DNA from: Paracoccaceae bacterium
Lineage (GTDB): Bacteria; Pseudomonadota; Alphaproteobacteria; Rhodobacterales; Rhodobacteraceae
Direction: 5' to 3'
Assembly: GCA_007121115.1 (NCBI GenBank)
Contig: SKMI01000195.1
Location: 1-9,010, forward strand
Length of the DNA: 9,010 bases
Part shown: positions 1-5,937 of the stretch, piece after piece
Position numbering within the stretch: the first letter of the stretch is position 1
Layout of the letters: each line of letters begins with the position of its first letter
The notes under the pieces: generated by a model
What the model was told of the DNA's origin: nothing
Database searches by the model: none
What the model saw: only the letters and a program-made list of their open reading frames with translations
Made by a program: the position numbers and the translations under genes

Positions 1-337
1 CCCGGAACACGCCGTGATTGACCACGAAACGCGAACGGTCACGCGCAAATCATAGCGTATTTCGGAAACAGACCCGCGCGGATCTGTGGACGATCATTCT
101 TCCGATCGCCGCGCTTCCCCCCAGTTGTCCGGTGCGTCGATGCCAAGGCAACTCGCACGGAGGCTGAAAGCTCACCCAGCGTCACCTGCCCCCTCGCGCC
201 GCGACGCCGGACCATGCCGCTAGCACGCCCATCAGCGTCAAAAGTGGATCGCCGCGCGCGCGGTTTCTTGCCTTCACAAACCGGGCACGGCGCGTCAATA
301 CTCGGCCCGAGGAGCAACCGACAGAGGGGAGGAGCCC
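1..337. other. Left-edge spacer without a confident gene
   Basis: I see no gene here that I can defend. In frame 2 an open stretch of 17 codons ends at a TAG at 53-55 (tail HAVIDHETRTVTRKS). It could be the C-terminus of a rightward gene lying off the left edge, but it is too short to recognise. An imperfect hairpin follows at 68-87 (ACAGA and TCTGT arms around a GC core) with no T-run, so it is only a weak terminator candidate. On the minus strand a TATGAT hexamer lies at 54-49, but no good -35 is spaced for it. Just before the next gene, TTCACA (273-278) and TCAATA (295-300) are 16 bases apart and could be a weak promoter. A purine-rich GGGAGGAG ribosome-binding site at 327-334 serves the gene starting at 338. 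Confidence 0.4.
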
Positions 338-1972
338 ATGGGCTGGATGGCGGACGAAACCGGGCTGGAGCGCTGCGCCGCCAATCACGTGCCGCTCACC
401 CCGCTGTCGCATCTGCGGCGTGCGGCGGACGTGTTCGCGGACCGCATCGCGCTGATCTATGGCGACACGCAGCGCAGCTATCGCGACTATCACGCGCGTG
501 TCTCGCAACTGGCCTCGGCGCTGGCCGGGGTGGGGGTGGCCCCGGGCGAGGTTGTGGCAACGCTCCTGCCCAACGTGCCCGCGCAGGTTGAGGCGCATTT
601 CGCCGTCCCCGCCTGCGGCGCGGTGCTCAACACCATCAACACGCGGCTGGACGTGGATACCGTGCGCTACATTCTGGACCACGGCGGCGCCAAGGTGCTG
701 CTGGCCGACAGCGCCGTGATCGACCTGGCCGAGGCCGCCTGCGCCGAGCTTTCCAATGCCCCCATCATCATCGAGGTGCCCGACGCCGCCGCCGGCATCG
801 CCGCGTCGGGGCAGCACCGGGTCTATGACGATTTCCTGGCCGAGGGCGACCCCGGCTTCGACTGGATCATGCCGCAGGACGAATGGGAAAGCCTGGCGCT
901 GAACTACACCTCGGGCACCACCGGGCGGCCAAAGGGCGTGGTCTATCACCACCGGGGTGCGTATCTGATGACCATGGGCACGGCGATTGCCTGGCAGATG
1001 CCGCTGCAGGCGCGCTACCTGACCATTGTGCCGCTGTTTCACTGCAACGGCTGGAACCACAGCTGGATGATGCCCATGCTGGGCGGCACGGTCATCTGCT
1101 GCCGCGACATCACCGCGCGCGCCATCTATGGCGCCATCGCCGATCATGGCGCCACGCATTTCGGCGGCGCGCCGATCGTGCTCAACGCCATCATCAACGC
1201 GCGCGACGAAGACCGCCGCCCCTTCGACCATGTGGTGCAGGTCTATACCGCCGGCGCTCCGCCCCCGGCGGCCACGCTGCGCGCCATCGAGCCGCTGGGC
1301 TTTCACGTCACGCAGGTCTATGGGCTGACCGAAACCTATGGCCATGTCACCGAATGCCTGTGGCGGGGCGAAGACTGGGACCACCTGCCCGAGGACGAGC
1401 GCTACGCCATCAAGGCCCGCACCGGCATCGCCATGCCGATGATGGAGGACATCACCGTCCTGGACCCCGAGACCATGGCCCCCATCCCCCGCGACGGCGC
1501 CGCGCTTGGCGAGATCATGCACCGGGGCAATTGCGTGATGAAGGGTTACTTCCGCAACCCCGAGGCCACGGCCAAGGCGTTCGAGGGCGGCTACTTCCAC
1601 TCGGGCGACATCGCCTACATGCACCCCGACGGCTGGATCAAGATCGCCGACCGCGCCAAGGACATCATCATCTCGGGCGGCGAGAACGTGAGTTCCGTGG
1701 AGGTGGAGAACGCGCTGATGCACCACCCGGCCGTGCTGCTGGCCGCCGTGGTCGCCAAACCGGACGACAAGTGGGGCGAGGTGCCCTGCGCCTTTGTCGA
1801 GGTCAAGGAAGGCCGCGAGGTGACTGAGGCCGACCTGATCGCCTTCTGCCGCGAGCGGCTGGCCGGGTTCAAGACCCCCAAGGCGGTGGTGTTCCGCGAG
1901 TTGCCCAAGACCTCGACCGGCAAGATCCAGAAGTTCGAACTGCGCGAACTGGCGCGCGCGATGGGCGGGTAG
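338..1972 (+). CDS. AMP-forming acyl-CoA synthetase (ANL superfamily), substrate unknown
   Basis: This 544-residue protein should activate a carboxylic acid with ATP to an acyl-adenylate and transfer it to coenzyme A in the cytoplasm. The signature motifs are present and in order: the phosphate-binding loop TSGTTGRPKGV at 191-201, the FHCNGW block at 234-239, YGLTETYG at 328-335, SGD with Asp424 for the AMP ribose, the hinge region ADRAKD at 437-442 followed by ISGGEN, and the C-terminal catalytic lysine in STGKIQK (Lys529). Length is normal for the family and nothing is broken. The ATG at 338 follows GGGAGGAG by three bases. The FHCNGW block and overall size resemble the plant AAE/medium-chain group that includes DmdB, the 3-methylmercaptopropionate-CoA ligase of roseobacters. 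That resemblance is from memory; no other dmd gene lies in the window, so the substrate stays open (short or medium fatty acid, aromatic acid or methylmercaptopropionate). The gene probably forms its own transcription unit, since a promoter-like sequence separates it from the next gene. Confidence 0.95.
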   Translation: MGWMADETGLERCAANHVPLTPLSHLRRAADVFADRIALIYGDTQRSYRDYHARVSQLASALAGVGVAPGEVVATLLPNVPAQVEAHFAVPACGAVLNTINTRLDVDTVRYILDHGGAKVLLADSAVIDLAEAACAELSNAPIIIEVPDAAAGIAASGQHRVYDDFLAEGDPGFDWIMPQDEWESLALNYTSGTTGRPKGVVYHHRGAYLMTMGTAIAWQMPLQARYLTIVPLFHCNGWNHSWMMPMLGGTVICCRDITARAIYGAIADHGATHFGGAPIVLNAIINARDEDRRPFDHVVQVYTAGAPPPAATLRAIEPLGFHVTQVYGLTETYGHVTECLWRGEDWDHLPEDERYAIKARTGIAMPMMEDITVLDPETMAPIPRDGAALGEIMHRGNCVMKGYFRNPEATAKAFEGGYFHSGDIAYMHPDGWIKIADRAKDIIISGGENVSSVEVENALMHHPAVLLAAVVAKPDDKWGEVPCAFVEVKEGREVTEADLIAFCRERLAGFKTPKAVVFRELPKTSTGKIQKFELRELARAMGG

Positions 1973-2008
1973 CGGCGAACCCCGAAGCGCGGCGGGTAAC
2001 GACAACCC

Positions 2009-2061
2009 GAACAGGCAATTGTCGCGCCCGCGCGGCTCCGGTATCCTGTCCGGAACAGGCA
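2009..2061. repeat. Paired 9-bp direct repeat GAACAGGCA flanking a promoter
   Basis: GAACAGGCA occurs at 2009-2017, directly before the -35 hexamer, and again at 2053-2061, just after the -10 hexamer. The copies are 44 bases apart, about four helical turns. The second copy also forms half of a small dyad, CCTGT-CCGGA-ACAGG (2045-2059), which overlaps the end of the -10. This is the kind of layout a dimeric repressor could use, but 9-bp repeats also arise by chance in GC-rich DNA. Confidence 0.35.
2019..2047 (+). promoter_or_regulatory. Likely sigma-70-type promoter for the M48-like membrane protein gene
   Basis: TTGTCG (2019-2024) and TATCCT (2042-2047) are separated by exactly 17 bases. The -35 has the conserved TTG, and the -10 keeps the first TA and final T of the consensus. 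A transcript would start near 2054 and leave a leader of about 100 bases before the ATG at 2156. Repeat structures overlap both ends of the promoter, so control at this site is plausible. Confidence 0.5.
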
Positions 2062-2111
2062 GGCAGGCGGCGTTGATCGGCGTGCGGCCGAAGACCGATC
2101 AAGGCGCGGTC

Positions 2112-2129
2112 GCCCGGCAAGGGCCGGGC
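2112..2129 (+). other. GC hairpin in the leader of the M48-like gene
   Basis: GCCCGGC (2112-2118) pairs perfectly with GCCGGGC (2123-2129) around a 4-base AAGG loop. It ends 26 bases before the start codon and has no T-run after it, so it is more likely a leader structure than a terminator. A role in translation or transcript stability is possible but unproven. Confidence 0.35.
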
Positions 2130-2155
2130 ATCGGGGCAAGGGCAGGACAGGCCGC

Positions 2156-3184
2156 ATGACGGCACTCGAAAAGTATCAGCGCCTCGAAGGCCCCGGGCTC
2201 TGGGCGGCCGACGGCGATGCGCAGCGGCGTGACGTAGTGGTGCGTTTTGGCGAGGCCTCGCTGGTCATCCTCGACGGGCGCGCGGACACGGTGCTGAGCC
2301 ACTGGTCGCTGGCCGCAATCCGCCGGGTCAACCCGGGCGAAACCCCCGCGCTTTTCAGGCCACATGACGCCAGCGCACAGCGCAGCGGCGAAATGCTCGA
2401 AATCGAGGATGAACTGCTGGTCGACGCGCTCGACACGGTGCTGGAGGCCTTGCAGTCCCCACACCGGCGGCGGGCGCGCGGGCGCCGGATCGCGCTGGTG
2501 CTGGCCAGCCTGGCGATGCTGGCCGCCGCCGTGTTCGGACTGCCCGAACTCATGCGCCAGCATACCGCCGGGGTGGTGCCCATGGCCAAGCGCATCCAGA
2601 TCGGGCAGATGGTCGCGCAGGACCTGCAGGGCAGTGGCGCTGTCCGGCACTGCACCACCCCGGGAGGCACGGCGGCGCTGGAGCGGCTGGCGCTGCAGGT
2701 GTTCGAGACCCCACCGCGTTTGCTGGTGCTCCAGGGCCCCTCCGGCGCGGGCTTCGGCACCGCGCATCTGCCTGGGCGCCTGCTGCTGGTCGACGCGCGG
2801 CTGCTGGACCGGCTCGACGGTCCCGATGCGCTGGCCGGGCACCTGCTGGCCGAGGCCGCGCGCAGCGCCGCCACTGATCCCCTGCTGGCGGTGCTGCGCC
2901 ACGCAGGCACGCGACCGACCTTCCGGCTCCTGACCCAGGGCGAGATCTCCGCGCAAGCCGTGGCAGGCTACGGCGCCCGGCTCCTGGCCACACCCGCTGC
3001 TCCGGTCGACGCGCAGGCGCTGCAGGCGCGCGTTGATCGCATCGGGCTTGACCCGGCCGCATTCGCCGCCGCCAATGGGGCGAGCGCCGGGCTGCCCCCG
3101 CTGACGCCACCGCCCGCGCCGCGCACACAGCCGCTGATCTCCGACGGCGACTGGCTGCGCATCCAGAGCATCTGCGACACCTGA
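2156..3184 (+). CDS. Membrane-anchored M48-like protein with degenerate zinc site (putative pseudoprotease)
   Basis: The 342-residue product has a soluble N-terminal part (about 1-100), a basic patch RRRARGRR (104-111), one membrane segment (about 112-130) and a periplasmic C-terminal domain of about 210 residues; the basic patch predicts the N-terminus inside. The C-terminal domain follows the M48 metallopeptidase layout as I know it: a Cys (166) before GTAALERL, a region with LPG (205-207) where active members have an AFALPGG-like block, then VDARLLDRLDGPDALAGHLL leading into the active-site helix. Where HExxH is expected the sequence reads AEAAR (232-236): both histidines are replaced while Glu233 remains. 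The later ExxAD ligand motif appears as AQAVA (266-270), so the third ligand is lost too. It is therefore probably not a zinc protease and may be a binding or regulatory homologue. The start is supported by AGGACAGG four bases before ATG. The gene is intact. Assignment to M48 is inference from pattern; a conserved membrane protein of unknown function is the fallback. Confidence 0.75.
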   Translation: MTALEKYQRLEGPGLWAADGDAQRRDVVVRFGEASLVILDGRADTVLSHWSLAAIRRVNPGETPALFRPHDASAQRSGEMLEIEDELLVDALDTVLEALQSPHRRRARGRRIALVLASLAMLAAAVFGLPELMRQHTAGVVPMAKRIQIGQMVAQDLQGSGAVRHCTTPGGTAALERLALQVFETPPRLLVLQGPSGAGFGTAHLPGRLLLVDARLLDRLDGPDALAGHLLAEAARSAATDPLLAVLRHAGTRPTFRLLTQGEISAQAVAGYGARLLATPAAPVDAQALQARVDRIGLDPAAFAAANGASAGLPPLTPPPAPRTQPLISDGDWLRIQSICDT

Positions 3185-3187
3185 TCC

Positions 3188-3202
3188 GGCGGCTGATCCG
3201 CC
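3188..3202 (+). other. Small GC hairpin after the M48-like gene
   Basis: GGCGG (3188-3192) pairs with CCGCC (3198-3202) around CTGAT, starting four bases after the stop codon. A second 5-bp hairpin, TGCCT-CGCA-AGGCA (3213-3226), follows. Neither has a T-run. They could slow or end transcription from the upstream gene, but they are not textbook intrinsic terminators. The second one overlaps the -35 of the next promoter candidate. Confidence 0.3.
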
Positions 3203-3211
3203 ACCCGCGCG

Positions 3212-3240
3212 TTGCCTCGCAAGGCACCCGCGGTTAGGCT
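3212..3240 (+). promoter_or_regulatory. Likely promoter for the MBL-fold hydrolase gene
   Basis: TTGCCT (3212-3217) and TAGGCT (3235-3240) are 17 bases apart. The -10 keeps the three most conserved consensus positions (TA at its start, T at its end). A transcript would start near 3247 and carry a leader of about 36 bases containing the strong AGGAGG site at 3271-3276. The -35 lies within a short inverted repeat (3213-3226). Confidence 0.45.
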
Positions 3241-3282
3241 GGACGCAACTTTCTCACTCCCGCACCCACAAGGAGGCCCCTC

Positions 3283-4116
3283 ATGGCGCAGACCGTCACC
3301 CGCACCCTTGGCGATGCCGAGATCACCATCCTCACCGATGGCGCCACCGAATTCACCCCGGACATGTTTCCCGGCACCGATCCGGCGCAGATCGAGGCGC
3401 TCCTGTCCGAGGCCGGGCAAGGCGCCATCCGCACCAATTTCAACGCCGTCCTGATCCGCCACGGCGGGCGCACCGTGCTGATCGACGCAGGGCCCCGCGA
3501 CCTCTTCGGCCCCAGTTGCGGCCACTTGCCCGAGGCGCTGGCCGAGGCCGGAGTCACGCCCGAAAGCGTGGACACGCTCTACGCCACCCATCTGCACCCG
3601 GACCACATCGCCGGGATGGTCACCCCCGACGGCACGGCGATCTTCGCCAACGCCACCCTGGTCCTGCCCGAGGCCGAGCGCGCCTTCTGGAGCGATGAGA
3701 GCCGCTTCACCGGCGATCACGCCGGGCTTGCCGACTGGGCCGCGCTGGCGCGCACGGTGCTTGCCGCCTATGGCGACCGGCTCCGCCCCATCGGCCTTGA
3801 AGACGAAATCGCCCCCGGTCTGACCGCCTTTCCCCTGCCCGGCCATACGCCAGGCCACAGCGGCTGGCGGTTCGACGCGGGCGATGCCGCGCTCCTGCAC
3901 GTCGGCGATATCGTCCACGTCCCGGACCTGCAGGTCACCGACCCCGAAATCGCCATCGCCTTCGACATGGACATCGATACGGCGCGCACCACGCGCAAAC
4001 GCCTGCTCGACCAACTGGCCAGCGACGGCACGCTCTTCACCGGCGGGCACTTCCTGCACCCGGCGTTCAACCGCGTGGAGCGCAAGGGCGACGGCTACCG
4101 CCTGATCACCCCCTGA
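3283..4116 (+). CDS. Metallo-beta-lactamase-fold hydrolase (lactonase/MPH-like group)
   Basis: This 277-residue protein has the complete two-metal site of the metallo-beta-lactamase fold: HLHPDH gives His103, His105, Asp107 and His108, PGHTPGHS gives His188, GDIVH gives the bridging Asp209, and GGHFLHP gives His256. The stretch GDIVH, then a proline-rich segment, IAFDMDIDTARTTRKRLL and the last His recalls methyl parathion hydrolase and related lactonase-type enzymes. I cannot name the substrate; a lactone, ester or organophosphate-like compound are candidates. No signal peptide or membrane segment is visible, so it should act in the cytoplasm, unlike exported parathion hydrolases. The start is well set by AGGAGG six bases before ATG. 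Its own promoter candidate lies just upstream, so it may be expressed separately from the M48-like gene. It converges on the murC-ftsW operon across a hairpin-rich spacer. The ending (YRLITP) looks complete. Confidence 0.93.
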   Translation: MAQTVTRTLGDAEITILTDGATEFTPDMFPGTDPAQIEALLSEAGQGAIRTNFNAVLIRHGGRTVLIDAGPRDLFGPSCGHLPEALAEAGVTPESVDTLYATHLHPDHIAGMVTPDGTAIFANATLVLPEAERAFWSDESRFTGDHAGLADWAALARTVLAAYGDRLRPIGLEDEIAPGLTAFPLPGHTPGHSGWRFDAGDAALLHVGDIVHVPDLQVTDPEIAIAFDMDIDTARTTRKRLLDQLASDGTLFTGGHFLHPAFNRVERKGDGYRLITP

Positions 4117-4137
4117 CCCTGCCCACCATCATCTGTG

Positions 4138-4189
4138 CGAAAATATCCCGGGGGAGTCGCCCGGAACGGGCGACGGGGGCAGCGCCCCC
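4138..4189. terminator. Hairpin pair in the convergent spacer, probable bidirectional terminator
   Basis: After the MBL gene comes AAAATATCCCGGGGGA (4140-4155), then an 8-bp hairpin GTCGCCCG-GAA-CGGGCGAC (4156-4174), then a 6-bp hairpin GGGGGC-AGC-GCCCCC (4175-4189). Read leftward, the first hairpin is followed by a stretch ending in ATATTTT, which suits termination of the mur operon; read rightward it stands about 40 bases after the MBL stop. I associate AAAATATCCCGGGGGA followed by GGGGGCAG-type hairpins with intergenic spacers of Rhodobacterales, but that is recall and was not checked. A smaller stem GCCC-GAA-GGGC follows at 4195-4205. Confidence 0.6.
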
Positions 4190-4212
4190 AAACCGCCCGA
4201 AGGGCCAGAAGG

Positions 4213-4244
4213 CTTGCGGCCGCGGAACGCGGCCGCTCCGCAAG
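4213..4244 (-). terminator. Strong GC hairpin just after the DUF2484 gene
   Basis: GCGGCCGC at 4216-4223 and again at 4229-4236 pair across a GGAAC loop. An alternative outer stem pairs CTTGCGG (4213-4219) with CCGCAAG (4238-4244) around CCGCG-GAA-CGCGG. It begins 11 bases after the leftward operon's last stop codon. No clean T-run follows on the minus strand (it reads CCTTCTGG), so it may protect the 3' end or act together with the hairpins further left. Confidence 0.45.
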
Positions 4245-4255
4245 GTCACGCCGCC

Positions 4256-4525
4256 TCAATCCTCGCGCAGCGCCGCCCCGTTGCGGCGCACCCGCCCCGC
4301 CAGCCATTGCCCGGCGCGCAGCACCGGCCAGCGCAGCACCGACATGGACGCCACCAGCGCGATCAGCCCTACCAGCGGCCCCGCCTCCCACGTGATCAGG
4401 CCCAGCAGCGGGATGCCAAGCGCGATCAGCACCGCCGCGCCGCGCCAGTGGAAGCGCTGCGGCATCAGCGCGATGACCGTGGCCACCACCACCCAGACAC
4501 ACCCCAGAAGCAGCGCCCAGCTCAT
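4256..4525 (-). CDS. DUF2484 family small membrane protein, end of the mur operon
   Basis: The 89-residue product is mostly hydrophobic, with three likely membrane segments at about 3-21, 29-45 and 48-64, then a basic tail (RVRRNGAALRED). Its opening, MSWALLLGCVWVVVATVIAL with MPQR after it, and its place directly behind murC match the DUF2484 family that I know from Rhodobacterales cell-wall clusters. Function is not known; the location suggests a link with peptidoglycan synthesis or division, but that is guilt by association. The ATG overlaps the murC stop codon by four bases (ATGA at 4525-4522) and the Shine-Dalgarno is weak, so translation probably depends on ribosomes leaving murC. It is the last gene of the leftward block; murB, which I would expect next, is not there. 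Confidence 0.85.
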   Translation of the reverse strand: MSWALLLGCVWVVVATVIALMPQRFHWRGAAVLIALGIPLLGLITWEAGPLVGLIALVASMSVLRWPVLRAGQWLAGRVRRNGAALRED

Positions 4526-5937
4526 GCCGCCACCCGCTGCAGGCGCGCCGCCAGCCCCTGCGCCCAGGCCGAGATCGTGCCCGCGCCCAGACAGACCACC
4601 ATGTCGCCCGACCGCGCATGGGCCCGCACCAGCGCCTCCAGCTCCTCCTCGCTGTCGATGGCATGCGCCGCACGGTGCCCGTGCCGAACCAGCCCGGCGA
4701 CCAGATCGTCACGGCTGGCCCCCGCGATCGGCTCCTCGCCCGCAGCATAAACGGGTGCGATGGCGACCAGATCGGCCTCGTTGAAACAGGCGCAGAACTC
4801 CTCGAACAGCGAGGACAGGCGCGTATAGCGGTGCGGCTGGTGCACGGCGATCACCCGCCCGCCCGTGTCATCGAGCGCCTGCCGCGCGGCGCGCAGCACG
4901 GCGGCGATCTCGACCGGGTGGTGGCCGTAGTCGTCGATCACGGTGATGCCGTTCGCCTCGCCCACCCGCGTAAACCGCCGGTTCACGCCGCCGAACTCGG
5001 CCAGTGCGGCGCGAATATCCGTCGCCTTCATACCCAGATGCCGCGCCACCGCCACCGCCGCCAGCGCGTTCGACACGTTGTGATCGCCGGGCATCGGCAG
5101 GGTGCAGCCTTCGATCACCGTCTCCTCGGCCTGCAGGGCGATGTCGAAATGCGCCACCCCCTTGGCATAGCGCAGGTTCACCGCGCGGACATCGGCCTGC
5201 GCGTTGAAGCCGAAGGTGACCACCCGGCGGTCGGTCACGCGCCCCACCAGCGCCTGCACCTCCGGATGGTCCGTGCAGCACACCGCCAGCCCATAGAAGG
5301 GGATGTTCGAGACGAAGTCATGAAACCCCTGCCGCAGCGCGTCGAAACTGCCCCAGTGCTCCATGTGCTCGGGGTCGATGTTGGTGACCACGGCGATGGT
5401 CGCGGGCAGGCGGTTGAAGCTGCCGTCGCTCTCGTCGGCCTCGACCACCATCCACTCGCCCGCCCCCGCGCGTGCGTTCGAGCCATAGGCGTGGATCACG
5501 CCGCCGTTGATCACCGTGGGGTCCAGCCCACCCCGGTCCATCAGCGCGGCGACCAGCGTGGTGGTAGTGGTCTTGCCATGCGTGCCCGCGATGGCGACGT
5601 TCGAGCGCAGGCGCATGAGCTCGGCCAGCATCTCGGCCCGGCGCACCACCGGCAGGCCCGCCGCCCGTGCCGCCATCAGTTCCGGATTGTCGGGCCGGAT
5701 GGCGGTGGAGATCACCACCACCTCGGCGTCGCGCAGGTTCTCGGCCCGCTGGCCGATGAAGATTTCCGCCCCCAGCCCCTGCAATCGCTCGGTGATGGGC
5801 GAAGGCTTCAGGTCCGACCCCTGCACCCGGTAGCCATGCGTCAGCAAAACCTCGGCAATGCCGGACATGCCGATGCCGCCGATGCCGGTGAAATGGATCG
5901 GTCCGATGTCGGTGGGAAGCTTGGTTGCCGCGTTCAT
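4522..5937 (-). CDS. murC: UDP-N-acetylmuramate--L-alanine ligase MurC
   Basis: MurC is the cytoplasmic ATP-dependent ligase that adds L-alanine to UDP-MurNAc, the first step of the peptidoglycan stem peptide. The 471-residue sequence has the normal family length and all Mur-ligase landmarks: the N-terminal UDP-substrate loop TGIGGIGMSG (17-26), the ATP P-loop GTHGKTTTT (118-126), EADESDGSF (166-174) with metal-binding glutamate, NIDPEHMEHW (186-195), GDHNVSNALA (284-293), DDYGHHPVE (335-343) and HQPHRYTR (366-373), with GAGTIS (451-456) near the C-terminus. The start ATG overlaps the murG stop by four bases (ATGA) and has AGGAG five bases upstream, so it is both coupled and independently loaded. 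The downstream DUF2484 gene overlaps its stop in the same way. Nothing is missing or disrupted. Confidence 0.98.
   Translation of the reverse strand: MNAATKLPTDIGPIHFTGIGGIGMSGIAEVLLTHGYRVQGSDLKPSPITERLQGLGAEIFIGQRAENLRDAEVVVISTAIRPDNPELMAARAAGLPVVRRAEMLAELMRLRSNVAIAGTHGKTTTTTLVAALMDRGGLDPTVINGGVIHAYGSNARAGAGEWMVVEADESDGSFNRLPATIAVVTNIDPEHMEHWGSFDALRQGFHDFVSNIPFYGLAVCCTDHPEVQALVGRVTDRRVVTFGFNAQADVRAVNLRYAKGVAHFDIALQAEETVIEGCTLPMPGDHNVSNALAAVAVARHLGMKATDIRAALAEFGGVNRRFTRVGEANGITVIDDYGHHPVEIAAVLRAARQALDDTGGRVIAVHQPHRYTRLSSLFEEFCACFNEADLVAIAPVYAAGEEPIAGASRDDLVAGLVRHGHRAAHAIDSEEELEALVRAHARSGDMVVCLGAGTISAWAQGLAARLQRVAA

Noticed and set aside
39..317. A 92-codon minus-strand frame in the left spacer containing CPVCEGKKPRARR
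   Set aside because: The single CxxC looks tempting, but it needs a TTG start with no clear ribosome-binding site, and no second metal motif follows. The evidence is too thin to call a gene.
182..2005. A 607-codon open frame on the minus strand opposite the acyl-CoA synthetase
   Set aside because: It is antisense to a gene with complete family motifs, its translation is low-complexity and rich in His, Gly, Asp and Arg, and such frames are expected opposite high-GC genes with strong third-position bias.
2968..4059. A 363-codon minus-strand open frame opposite the MBL-fold gene
   Set aside because: The plus strand holds all metal-binding motifs in order and a strong AGGAGG site; the antisense frame has no motif and no ribosome-binding site.
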